A stretch of 64,000 nt of DNA from Miltoncostaea marina (GTDB taxonomy: Bacteria; Actinomycetota; Thermoleophilia; Miltoncostaeales; Miltoncostaeaceae), in contig NZ_CP064655.1 in assembly GCF_018141525.1 (NCBI RefSeq), forward strand, positions 1,612,001-1,676,000, read 5' to 3'. This document shows positions 8,862 to 16,286 of this stretch, one piece after another (within the stretch, counting starts at the first letter, position 1; each line of letters starts with the position of its first letter). The notes below the pieces were generated by a model. That model was not told the DNA's origin. It saw only the letters and a list, made by a program, of their open reading frames with translations, and did no database searches. The translations under genes were made by a program, and so were the position numbers.

Positions 8862-10184
8862 TCACGCCGGCACCTCGAGCTCGAGCACGGTGCCCCGCCC
8901 CGGCGCCGACGTCACGCGCGCGGCGCCGCCCAGGTGTCGCGCCAGCTCCTCGACGAGCTCGAGGCCCACGTGGCCCTCCGCCCGCCGCCGCGCCCGGGTG
9001 GCCGCGTCGAACCCGTGCCCGTCGTCCTCCACGCGCAGCCGGGCGCGCCCGTCGTCGACCCCGGCGCGGACCTCGATCCGCGCCGGCGCGCCGTGGGCGG
9101 CGGCGTTGCGCAGCCCCTCCGCCGCCGCGCGGTAGAGCAGCTCCTCGCTGCGCTCGGACAGGGCCATGCCCGCCGGCACGTCGACGGTCACGGCGATGCC
9201 GCGCGCCCGCAGCGGGGCGGCCAGGTCCTCGAGCGCCGCGCCGATGCCCTCGTCGTGCAGGCGGCCCGGGTTGATGTCGACGACCGCCGCCCGCAGTCGG
9301 CGGGTGCCCTCCCGCGCCGCGTCGGCGCCGGCGCTGAGCGCCGCCACCGTCGCCGGGTCGGTCCCCGCCGGCGCGCGGCTGGCGGCGGCGGCGAGGCCGA
9401 ACGAGAGCCCGGCGAGGTCCTGCAGCGGGCCGTCGTGCAGGTCGGCGGCCACGCGCCGGCGCTCGAGCGACGACGACTCGAGCGCCGTCTCGAGCAGCGC
9501 CTGGCGCTCGCGCATGCCGTCCCGCAGCCGGCGCGCCATCGACCAGGCGAGCGGCACCTGGACCAGCCACAGCAGCAGCAGCGCGCCGAGGATGACCGGG
9601 GCGAACGCCGTGATCACCTCGCGCCCGCTGGCGGTGATCTCGCTCTCGCGCCGGTAGGCCTCGAACAGCGCCTGGCGACCGCCCGGCGTGCGGATCGGCA
9701 GGTAGACCTCCAGCAGCGAGCCCTGGTCGCGCTCGAAGGCGTTCTCCGGCTGCGACAGGTCGCTCACCTCGGCCTCCGTCTCCCCCGTGCCCAGCACCGC
9801 CCGCTCGTCGGCGCCCAGGCCATACCGGCGCCCGATCAGCCGCGGCTCGTCGCTGTAGGCGATCCGCCCGGCGGGCGTCCAGATCTTCACTCGGACGACG
9901 TCCTCCCCGAGCACCCGCTCCTGCACGACCCGGTCCAGCCGCTCGAGCGCCGCCGGGTCGCCGTCGAGCGCCGCGTCGGTGAGGGCCGGCTCCACGACCC
10001 CCCGTCCGGCCAGCGTGGCGAGGCGGCGGGCGTCGTCGACCGCCTCCCTCTCCCCGATCGGCCGCAGCACGAGGAAGCCCCCGGCCGCGAGCGCGGCCAG
10101 CGCGAGCAGCCCGGCGACCATGAACCGGGCGACCGCCCCCCGCACGGAGGGGCCGCGCCCCGCCGCCGCCACCGCGACCCTCAT
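8862..10184 (-). CDS. Membrane sensor histidine kinase (HisKA_3/HATPase_c)
   Basis: 440 residues. A transmembrane segment (about 21-40), an extracytoplasmic sensor region of about 150 residues (GRIAYSDEPRLIGRRYGL and RDQGSLLEVYLP are CHASE/Cache-like features), a second transmembrane segment (about 191-215), then the DesK/NarX-type dimerisation helix with phospho-accepting His250 (AADLHDGPLQDLAG) and an HATPase with N box (RNAAAHG) and G boxes (DDGHGFD, GHVGLELV). It signals to the response regulator encoded immediately downstream (GTGA overlap of the original start). ATG start seven bases after TAGCCT, so the mRNA is probably leaderless. Confidence 0.92.
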   Translation of the reverse strand: MRVAVAAAGRGPSVRGAVARFMVAGLLALAALAAGGFLVLRPIGEREAVDDARRLATLAGRGVVEPALTDAALDGDPAALERLDRVVQERVLGEDVVRVKIWTPAGRIAYSDEPRLIGRRYGLGADERAVLGTGETEAEVSDLSQPENAFERDQGSLLEVYLPIRTPGGRQALFEAYRRESEITASGREVITAFAPVILGALLLLWLVQVPLAWSMARRLRDGMRERQALLETALESSSLERRRVAADLHDGPLQDLAGLSFGLAAAASRAPAGTDPATVAALSAGADAAREGTRRLRAAVVDINPGRLHDEGIGAALEDLAAPLRARGIAVTVDVPAGMALSERSEELLYRAAAEGLRNAAAHGAPARIEVRAGVDDGRARLRVEDDGHGFDAATRARRRAEGHVGLELVEELARHLGGAARVTSAPGRGTVLELEVPA

Positions 10185-10191
10185 GGCGGCG

Positions 10192-10197
10192 AGGCTA
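10192..10197 (-). promoter_or_regulatory. -10 box of a probable leaderless promoter for the histidine kinase
   Basis: TAGCCT on the minus strand, seven bases before the ATG of the kinase gene. Confidence 0.45.
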
Positions 10198-10211
10198 CAC
10201 GGGGCCCGAGG

Positions 10212-10335
10212 GAGGGCCGCGGGAGTCGACGCGATCGACGCGCGCGGTCGACGCCAATTGGCGCCGACGGCGCCTGCTCGCGGGGCGACGCCAATTGGCG
10301 TCGACGTCGTGCGTCGATCGCGCCTATTCGGCCAG
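10212..10335. repeat. 23-bp-step palindromic repeat, locus A (two pairs), flanked by an 11-bp direct repeat
   Basis: Fills most of the 190-bp gap between the histidine kinase and the proteasome-like gene. Two perfect palindromes containing CCAATTGG (10254-10261 and 10291-10298; the second extends to CGACGCCAATTGGCGTCG) each have a GATC-centred partner exactly 23 bp away (10231-10238 and 10314-10321). GGGGCCCGAGG occurs at both edges (10201-10211 and 10336-10346), like a target-site duplication. The same 23-bp spacing is seen at 29.6, 45.6 and 60.3 kb. Confidence 0.75.
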
Positions 10336-10374
10336 GGGGCCCGAGGACATCCGGTGGCGGGTGCCCCTTGGCGC

Positions 10375-11070
10375 TCAGTCGAGGAGACCGTCGAGCAGTT
10401 CCTGCTCGGCCGCGATCCAGCGCGCGACGCCGTCCCGGGCCGTCGCCATCGCGTCGGCGCCGAGGTGCTCGGCGCCCGCCTCGGTGATGCGGGCGACGTC
10501 GATCTCGAAGCCGACGTTGGGCGAGGTGACGCTCAGCGCCTCGATCACGCGGACTGCGGCGAGGACGCCGTAGCCGACCGGGCGCTCGGTCATCCGGAAG
10601 TGTGCCAGGAGCGCGCCGGCCTGCTGGGCCATGGCCGCGCCGCTGCCGATCGCGTGGAAGCCGATGTCCTCGTACCGGCCCACCAGCCCGTTGGGGTTGA
10701 TCTCGACGATGAAGGGGCCGGTGCGGCCGTAGCCGGCGGCGAGGACGTAGGCCGAGGGCGTCGCCTGCGTGGGCTCGCCCGGGATCTCCGGGATGAAGTG
10801 GTCGTAGTGGTGGCGGAGGATCGGCAGCGCCACCTCCTGGAGCGCGTGGCCGATGTCCAGGGCGGCGAGCACCTCGTCGGCGCGCGCGGTGAGCGCGGCG
10901 TCGATGTCCCTCAGCACGCCGCGCGCGCCGCTGCCGGCCCAGGCGGCGTGGTCGCCGAGGTCGTGGAGCTTCTGGGCGGGGAAGCTCATGCCGCGGTCGT
11001 CGTCGGTGATCTGGCTGTCGGACGCGATCACCAGGCCGTCGGCGCACCGGATCGCCAGGACGACGGTCAT
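10375..11070 (-). CDS. Solo proteasome-like Ntn hydrolase (beta-subunit fold)
   Basis: 231 residues starting MTVVLAIRCADGLVIASDSQIT, the signature of proteasome beta/HslV/Anbu-like subunits. Thr2 would become the N-terminal nucleophile after Met removal, without a propeptide; Asp18 (ASDSQ) is at the position of the catalytic Asp and the Lys33 equivalent lies in FPAQKLHDLG. No alpha subunit, ATPase or prokaryotic ubiquitin-like gene is nearby, so a self-compartmentalised homomer is likely. Start chosen at 11070 because Thr then becomes residue 2 and AGGG lies upstream. Before the satellite integrated, this gene lay directly downstream of the Rrf2 gene. Confidence 0.8.
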   Translation of the reverse strand: MTVVLAIRCADGLVIASDSQITDDDRGMSFPAQKLHDLGDHAAWAGSGARGVLRDIDAALTARADEVLAALDIGHALQEVALPILRHHYDHFIPEIPGEPTQATPSAYVLAAGYGRTGPFIVEINPNGLVGRYEDIGFHAIGSGAAMAQQAGALLAHFRMTERPVGYGVLAAVRVIEALSVTSPNVGFEIDVARITEAGAEHLGADAMATARDGVARWIAAEQELLDGLLD

Positions 11071-11156
11071 GGAGGGCCCTTTCGGTCGGGGACGCACCCT
11101 GCCCTACCCGCTCGCGCTGCCCATCCACCGGGGCGGGGCTGCGGCGCCGGCGCGCT

Positions 11157-11169
11157 AGATGTGGAACAT
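11157..11169. other. attL core
   Basis: AGATGTGGAACAT, identical to the right-end core at 21220. Read on the minus strand it encodes MFHI followed by TAG, the displaced original 3' end of the Rrf2 regulator gene. Confidence 0.8.
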
Positions 11170-11262
11170 CGCCCGGGCGCCGGGACCGATCGGGCGTTTC
11201 TCCTGCAAAACGGCTCCTTCACCGATCGAAGCGAGCTAGCAGGACCACGCATAGCGGCGCAT

Positions 11263-11281
11263 ATTGGTCCACGATTGGTCC
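11263..11281. other. Integrase arm-type sites, left end
   Basis: ATTGGTCCACGATTGGTCC, a pair of ATTGGTCC boxes 11 bp apart, repeated exactly at the right end (21162-21180). Two helically phased boxes near each attachment core are typical of arm-binding sites of tyrosine integrases. Confidence 0.65.
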
Positions 11282-11282
11282 A

Positions 11283-14117
11283 TTACGCCCGGAGCGTCAC
11301 CACGGACGTGGTGCGGGTCGTGCCGCGGTTGATCGCCTCCACCACGGCGGCGCCGAGGTTCCGCTCGTAGATGGCCGCGCCGTTGACGGTCATGAAGACG
11401 TTGACCGATCCGCCCGGCTGGTCGATGTCACCCGAGCCGCGCAGGGCGTTCGTGAACGCCTCGGATGCGCGGGCGCTCTGCTCCGCCGCGTCGGCGCGCG
11501 CGTTGGCCTGGTCGATCTGCGCCTGCTGGTCCGGCGTGGGGCCGGCGTCGGCGGTCGAGTCTCCCTCAGGCGCGCCGGCCGACTCGGCGTCCTCGAGGCG
11601 GTCGAGCTCGGCCTCGTAGAAGATCTCGTTCAGCTCCTCGACGATCGCCTTCTCGACCTCGCGTAGGCCGTCGATGTCCTCCTTCAGGCGCTTGCGCGCG
11701 GCGCGCATCTGCGTGATGAGCACCCGCTTTCGTGCCGGCTTCAGGTCCTTGCGACCGCCGACCTTCTGGATCTGCTCCCACAGGGTGCGGCGGCGGTCCT
11801 GGTACTTGCGGATGAGCCCCTGCACCTGGGCGAGGTTCTTCTGCAGCGCGATACTGGTGGCGCTGCGCTCTGCGTCCTCGCGCGCCTCGGCTGCCCGGGC
11901 GACGGCGTCGGCGCCGCCCTTGGCGAGCTCGCGGGTCCCCGCTGCTCGACCGATGCTCGAAACGCCACGCTGCTGAGCATCGGAGAGCGACGTACCGCGC
12001 ACGCCGCTCGCGGGGTCTCCGGCGCCGGCCGAGAGGATGCTCCGTGCGGCTGCCATCGGGTTCGCCGCGCCGGCGGCCTTGAAGGCGCGGGCGAGGCGCT
12101 GCTGTGGCGTGAGGGGCGGAGCCTTCTCGCTCTGCGGCGTTTCGTGGCCGCTCTCACCGGCCACGCTTCGCTTCGCCGCCGGGGCACGCACCATCGCGCT
12201 CAGAGCGCCCACGCTCGTCGAGCCGAGGTGGAGGTGGGGTCCGCCGTTGACGCCCGTGCCGAGGTAGCCGAGCACCTGTCCGGGCTCGACGCGCTGGCCG
12301 GAGCGCACGGTGACCGACTTCAGGTGCTTGTAGTAGAGCTGGACGCCGTTCGTGTTCAGGTAGACGGCGTGGCCCCAGAAGCGGGGATCCGACGAGAACG
12401 GCCGGATCGCCCCGATGACCCCGGGGCCGGCGGCGACGACGGCGGTCCCGTCGCTGCCCATGAGGTCGTATGCGGCGTCCGACTGCCAGTTGTTCGGCGG
12501 GGCGCTGTAGGAGTGAGTGCCCTGGCCGGGACCGCCGCCGATCCGCGTGCCCGGTGCAGGGTGAACCCAGCCGCCCGAGGCGAAGCTGTCGCCCCCGATG
12601 ACGCCGCCGGTGGCGACCAGGGCGGCGATGATCCGGTCGATGCCGACGATGCGCTGCTGGCGCGGGTTGAGCACGACCTCGCCGGCGTGCGCGGTGATCG
12701 GGATGGCAGCGCCAGGAGGGCCGGGGATGGTGCCGCCCATCTGGCGGAACAGGCCGCGGGCGCCACCGCCGGCGCCGCCGAAGCCGGCGAAGGTGCTCGC
12801 CTGCGCCCGGGCGCCGCTCGAGGAGCCGCCCTCGATGAAGCGGCGCAGCGGCCCCGGCACGAGGCCCCAGATGAAGTCGGTGATCTGCCCGCCGATCGCC
12901 CGCAGGCCGCTCAAGATGCCGCGCACGATGGCGTTGCCGATGTCCTTGCCGAGGGCGAGCACCTGGCGCGGGATCGTGCGGATGAAGTCCATGATCCCGC
13001 CGAAGACCTCGCGCACGACGCCCTGCAGCGAGCGCCACGCCTTGCCCCAGTCGCCGCGGATCACGGCGAGGACCGTCTCGATGATCCCGCGGATGATCCG
13101 CAGGGCGCGCTCGATGGTGCGACGCACAAACTGGAAGACCGTGTTGATGTCGTCGCCGAACTCGTCCCAGAAGCGCCGGGCGTTGCGGACGATCGAGCGG
13201 ATCGTCGGCATTACGTTGGCGTCGATCCACCGCATGACCCGCTGGATGACCCGGCGCGCGCCCTCGAAGGCGTCGGCGGCGGCCTCGCGGATCCCGGGCC
13301 AGTTGCGCTTAATGAAGTTCACCACGTCGCGGATCCGCGGGATGAGCTCGGTCTGGGCGAACCGGGCGAAGCGGGTGATGATTGGCAGCAGGCCCGAGGC
13401 GAATGACTCGGCCGCGTCCTCGGTCATGCGCTGGAGCTGCTGCAGGGCCTCGGTGCTCTCGCCCTCGGCGGAGGCCGCGCCGCCGAACTGCGCCTCCAGC
13501 TCGCGCAGGATGACCTTCTGCGCGTCCATCGTGCGGCCGGACTCGACGAAGTTCTTGATCTGCTCCCGCTGCGTCTCGTTGAAGGTGATGCCGACCCGCT
13601 GGAGCGCCGTGATGCCGCGGACCGGGTCGTTCAGCGCCTTGCCGACCTGGATCGACGCCTGCTGCATGTCGGTCCCCATCGCGACCGACAGGTCGTTGGT
13701 GATGCGGACCGTCTGGTTGAAGATGTCGTTGCCGGCGCCCGCCTCGTTGCGGATGTTGCGGAAGGTGAGGAGCATGTTCGCCCCCGCCTGGACCGCGTCG
13801 TCGGCAGAGCCCGTCTGGCGCTGGATGGCCGCCGCGAGCTTCTCGACCTGGGCGGCGGTGACGTTGGCCGCGCCGCCTGTCGTCTTGATGACGTTCGCCG
13901 TGCGGGCGGCGACCGCCTCCTGCTCGCGCGCCTCGTCCAGGCCGAGCTTGCCGAAGGCGCCGACGGCCGCCGTGCCGGCCGCGGCGGCCGCGCCGAGGGC
14001 GATGCCCATCGACTTGCCCACCCGGCCGATGCGGCTCTCCGCCTGGCCGAGAGCCTTCTGCAGGCCGGAGGCGTCGCCGTCGATGTAGTAGCGGATGCCG
14101 CCGGAGCCGCGGGCCAC
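11283..14117 (-). CDS. Phage tail tape measure protein with M23 peptidase domain
   Basis: 944 residues. The N-terminal third has alanine/glycine-rich hydrophobic helices (GKSMGIALGAAAAAGTAAVGAFGKLGLDEAREQE) and the conserved TMP-family region (AQVGKALNDPVRGITALQRVGITF). Amphipathic helices with W/R repeats follow (NWPGIREAAADAFEGARR, NTVFQFVRRTIERALR). About residues 520-640 form an M23-type metallopeptidase fold (SDAAYDLMG, YYKHLKSVTVRSGQRVEPGQVLGYLG, GPHLHLG), used to open peptidoglycan during DNA entry. The C-terminus is coiled-coil. It sets tail length in siphophages. GTG start overlaps the TAG of the chaperone extension (TAGTG). The stop lies two bases from the arm sites. Confidence 0.92.
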   Translation of the reverse strand: MARGSGGIRYYIDGDASGLQKALGQAESRIGRVGKSMGIALGAAAAAGTAAVGAFGKLGLDEAREQEAVAARTANVIKTTGGAANVTAAQVEKLAAAIQRQTGSADDAVQAGANMLLTFRNIRNEAGAGNDIFNQTVRITNDLSVAMGTDMQQASIQVGKALNDPVRGITALQRVGITFNETQREQIKNFVESGRTMDAQKVILRELEAQFGGAASAEGESTEALQQLQRMTEDAAESFASGLLPIITRFARFAQTELIPRIRDVVNFIKRNWPGIREAAADAFEGARRVIQRVMRWIDANVMPTIRSIVRNARRFWDEFGDDINTVFQFVRRTIERALRIIRGIIETVLAVIRGDWGKAWRSLQGVVREVFGGIMDFIRTIPRQVLALGKDIGNAIVRGILSGLRAIGGQITDFIWGLVPGPLRRFIEGGSSSGARAQASTFAGFGGAGGGARGLFRQMGGTIPGPPGAAIPITAHAGEVVLNPRQQRIVGIDRIIAALVATGGVIGGDSFASGGWVHPAPGTRIGGGPGQGTHSYSAPPNNWQSDAAYDLMGSDGTAVVAAGPGVIGAIRPFSSDPRFWGHAVYLNTNGVQLYYKHLKSVTVRSGQRVEPGQVLGYLGTGVNGGPHLHLGSTSVGALSAMVRAPAAKRSVAGESGHETPQSEKAPPLTPQQRLARAFKAAGAANPMAAARSILSAGAGDPASGVRGTSLSDAQQRGVSSIGRAAGTRELAKGGADAVARAAEAREDAERSATSIALQKNLAQVQGLIRKYQDRRRTLWEQIQKVGGRKDLKPARKRVLITQMRAARKRLKEDIDGLREVEKAIVEELNEIFYEAELDRLEDAESAGAPEGDSTADAGPTPDQQAQIDQANARADAAEQSARASEAFTNALRGSGDIDQPGGSVNVFMTVNGAAIYERNLGAAVVEAINRGTTRTTSVVTLRA

Positions 14118-14212
14118 TACGCCTGCTCCTGCTCCCGCCGGGCGGCCTCCGCCGCCGCGCGCTCCTGCTCCACGATCATGGCCGCGAGATCACGATCGAC
14201 GATCCATGCCTC
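14117..14212 (-). CDS. Tail assembly chaperone C-terminal extension (T frame, probable ribosomal frameshift product)
   Basis: Directly after the chaperone stop, the +1 (equivalently -2) frame is open: EAWIVDRDLAAMIVEQER followed by an alanine/glutamate-rich helix, ending in TAG that overlaps the tape-measure GTG by one base. It has no start of its own in the right place, and phage tail chaperones are classically made as a short and a frameshifted long form (G and GT). Frameshift probably occurs near GGGAAGCGCTGAGG. No textbook slippery heptamer is obvious. Confidence 0.55.
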   Translation of the reverse strand, partial: EAWIVDRDLAAMIVEQERAAAEAARREQEQA

Positions 14213-14642
14213 AGCGCTTCCCGGTCTTAGTCCGAGCAGCGCGCTTGGGCTTGTCCTCCACACCCGCGCCATCTGCGCCGTCGTCTCCGCTTCCGGCGTC
14301 GTCGCGAAATCGGGCGGCCCGCTCGGAGCGCTCCATGAACAGCGACAGCAGCTCGTCGATGTCCAAGGGGTCCAGGTCGATCCACCGCACGCCGTCCGGG
14401 GCGTCCGGGTCCTCCTCGCGCAGCAGGCGCGGCGTGACGAGCATGGCGCGCACGATCTCCTCGCTGATGCGCAGGCCCAGCGCGGGATCCTGCAGCGATC
14501 CGGCCAAGTAGTCGGTGAGGTGCGGCGCGATGTCCTCAGCCGAGAAGATCGCGTAGATGTTCGGCGACGTGCGGACCGTGCCGACGCGCCCGGAGGCGAA
14601 CGTGTGCTCCTCTGTTGAGGGGCTCCAGCCGTTGTCGCTCAC
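14211..14642 (-). CDS. Phage tail assembly chaperone
   Basis: 143 residues. The opening HTFASGRVGTVRTSPNIYAIFS matches the tail-chaperone pattern (a threonine/leucine-rich strand, SGR, VRT/VRRP), followed by an all-helical body (LRISEEIVRAMLVTPRLL, WIDLDPLDIDELLSLFMERSERAARF) and a disordered acidic-basic tail. Position directly upstream of the tape measure gene is diagnostic. GTG start overlaps the preceding stop (GTGA). The C-terminus is probably extended by frameshifting (14117-14212). Confidence 0.82.
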   Translation of the reverse strand: MSDNGWSPSTEEHTFASGRVGTVRTSPNIYAIFSAEDIAPHLTDYLAGSLQDPALGLRISEEIVRAMLVTPRLLREEDPDAPDGVRWIDLDPLDIDELLSLFMERSERAARFRDDAGSGDDGADGAGVEDKPKRAARTKTGKR

Positions 14643-14929
14643 GGGCGCTTTCCTTTTTGAAGGGGGAGTCCGAGCGAGTTTCCGTCAGAAGCGACCTGAC
14701 AGCGGGGTGTGGGCTGGGGCGCCCTGGAGATCTGACCCGCCCCCGCCCCGACCTTGACGCCGCTCACGGTGACCCGCGCCGGCTGCACGTAGAGCACGCC
14801 GCAGACGTGCTCGGAGCGCAGGACGCCGTCTCGGGCCATGGCTTCAATTCCTGAACCGGAGGCGCCCATCTGGGCGGCCGCCTCCTTCACGGTCACGAAA
14901 CCGGCGTCGCCGCGCCCCCAGGAGGTCAC
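14639..14929 (-). CDS. Small HTH-like protein in the structural operon
   Basis: 96 residues. FVTVKEAAAQMGASGSGIEAMARDGVLRSE followed by CGVLYVQPARV resembles the winged HTH of MerR/excisionase-type proteins, although here it sits between capsid and tail genes where head-tail connector genes are usual. The C-terminal 35 residues are disordered. It overlaps both neighbours by four bases (GTGA each side), so it is co-translated with the capsid and the tail chaperone. Either a regulator or an adaptor; not resolved. Confidence 0.65.
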   Translation of the reverse strand: MTSWGRGDAGFVTVKEAAAQMGASGSGIEAMARDGVLRSEHVCGVLYVQPARVTVSGVKVGAGAGQISRAPQPTPRCQVASDGNSLGLPLQKGKRP

Positions 14930-16146
14930 GGCGCCGGCTCGGTCAGGTCGACCTTGCAGAAGGCCTCGGGGTAGTCGATGCCGAAGCCGGCTCGCAGCTC
15001 GGCGCGCCCGACGACCTGGTTCTTGCCGAACAGGTCCGAGTGCTGGTCGCTCACCTCGAAGCGCACCGGGTCTACCTCGTAGAGCGTCGCGCCCTGGCGG
15101 AACGCGCCGACCAGCGCCGTGCCCTCCGGGATGACCGTCGAGGGGACCGCCCGCTTGCCCCAGATGGCGCCGAACTCGCCCTCGGTCATCGGGCCGGCCA
15201 GGTAGGCCCCGTCCGAGGTCTTGTCGAGCCGCATCACCTCGAGGTCGCTCGGGTGGATGACGACCGCCTCGGGCTCGATGTGGTCGAGCCGGATCTCGGT
15301 GATGCCGCGGTGGATCGCGTCGGCGTACGTCTCGCCGGTGGCCCGCGCCGCGGTGTTGATGTTCGCGTTGGTGAGGATGCCCTCGAAGTCGGGTGCCGTG
15401 CCGTCCCCGGAGAGCATCTGCGCGTCGAGCTCGAGCAGCACGCCAAGGATCATCTGCGACTGGATGAAGGACTGCGCCTGCTGCCAGTCGAGCAGGATGG
15501 CGCGGTCGATCGGCTCGGTGAGGTGGGCGATCCAGACGGCTGGCGTCGTCTGCTGGTCGATGGTGTAGATCGACGTCGGCTTCTGCGCCCCGCCGGTGGG
15601 CGCGACCGCCGCGGCGTTGTGCGTGGCGACCGTCTGCTGCAGGTAGGCGATCTGGGGGCCGTCGGCCGGCTTCACCTGCACGAGGCTGCGCAGGAAGGTG
15701 CCGGCCTGGGGGAGCAGGCGCAGCGCGTCGTCGAAGAAGCCCGGCAGCGTCGCGACGGCCGTCCCGGCGAGGAGCGCCTTGGCGCCCACCTGGCCGTTGG
15801 TGCCGCGGAAGTTCTCGATGACGCTCTTGGCGAGGTCCTGACCGGGCGCCGGCCGGGCGGCACGGCTGCCGCCCTCGAGGTGGGCGATCCACCGCTCCTG
15901 CGCCTGCTCGGCCATCTTTGAGGAGGCCTCGAAGGCGGCGTGCAGCTCGTGCAGCTCCTTGAACTCGGGGCTGCCGCCGCTCTTGATCTCCGCGGCGAGC
16001 TGCTCAGGGGTGAGATCCGCGTTCACCTCGCCACGACGCTTGGCGAACGCGGCCCACCTCTCCTTTGCCTCGTTGGTCAGTCGATCGACATCGGCGCGGA
16101 GCTCGTCGCGCACGGGGTCCGGGGGTGCGGTGAGGGCGGGGTTCAT
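14926..16146 (-). CDS. HK97-fold phage major capsid protein
   Basis: 406 residues. N-terminal coiled-coil scaffold-like region (residues about 10-90: VDRLTNEAKERWAAFAKRRGEV, LAAEIKSGG), then the HK97 fold: PAVWIAHLTEPIDRAILLDWQQ, LDAQMLSGDGTAPDFEGIL (the conserved GDG of this family), AVVIHPSDLEVMRLDKTSDGAYL, GKRAVPSTVIPEGTALVGAF, and a C-terminal AGFGIDYPEAFCKVDL. In HK97-type phages a dedicated protease removes the N-terminal part; no such protease is encoded here. Start at ATG 16146 with GGAG upstream. Confidence 0.92.
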   Translation of the reverse strand: MNPALTAPPDPVRDELRADVDRLTNEAKERWAAFAKRRGEVNADLTPEQLAAEIKSGGSPEFKELHELHAAFEASSKMAEQAQERWIAHLEGGSRAARPAPGQDLAKSVIENFRGTNGQVGAKALLAGTAVATLPGFFDDALRLLPQAGTFLRSLVQVKPADGPQIAYLQQTVATHNAAAVAPTGGAQKPTSIYTIDQQTTPAVWIAHLTEPIDRAILLDWQQAQSFIQSQMILGVLLELDAQMLSGDGTAPDFEGILTNANINTAARATGETYADAIHRGITEIRLDHIEPEAVVIHPSDLEVMRLDKTSDGAYLAGPMTEGEFGAIWGKRAVPSTVIPEGTALVGAFRQGATLYEVDPVRFEVSDQHSDLFGKNQVVGRAELRAGFGIDYPEAFCKVDLTEPAP

Positions 16147-16189
16147 GGAAGCGCTCCATGGAGGGGGGCGGGACCGGTCACACGCGCCC

Positions 16190-16272
16190 GATGGTAGCAC
16201 TGAGCGCGGGCGACTCTGTCGTCACCCTTGCGCGGCATTGTTACCACTGGTAGAAGTAGGCCGCTTCCTACT
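16190..16272. promoter_or_regulatory. Divergent control region between capsid operon and XRE-like regulator
   Basis: Within the 140-bp gap lie the palindrome TACCACTGGTA (16242-16252), a half-site ATGGTAGCA (16191-16199), and the inverted repeat AGTAGG-N6-CCTACT (16255-16272) just before the regulator ribosome site. TTGCGC (16228-16233) and TAGAAG (16251-16256), 17 bp apart, could be a promoter for the regulator, with the TACCACTGGTA operator inside it. This is the likely switch region of the element. Confidence 0.5.
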
Positions 16273-16286
16273 CCGAGGAGACAGTC

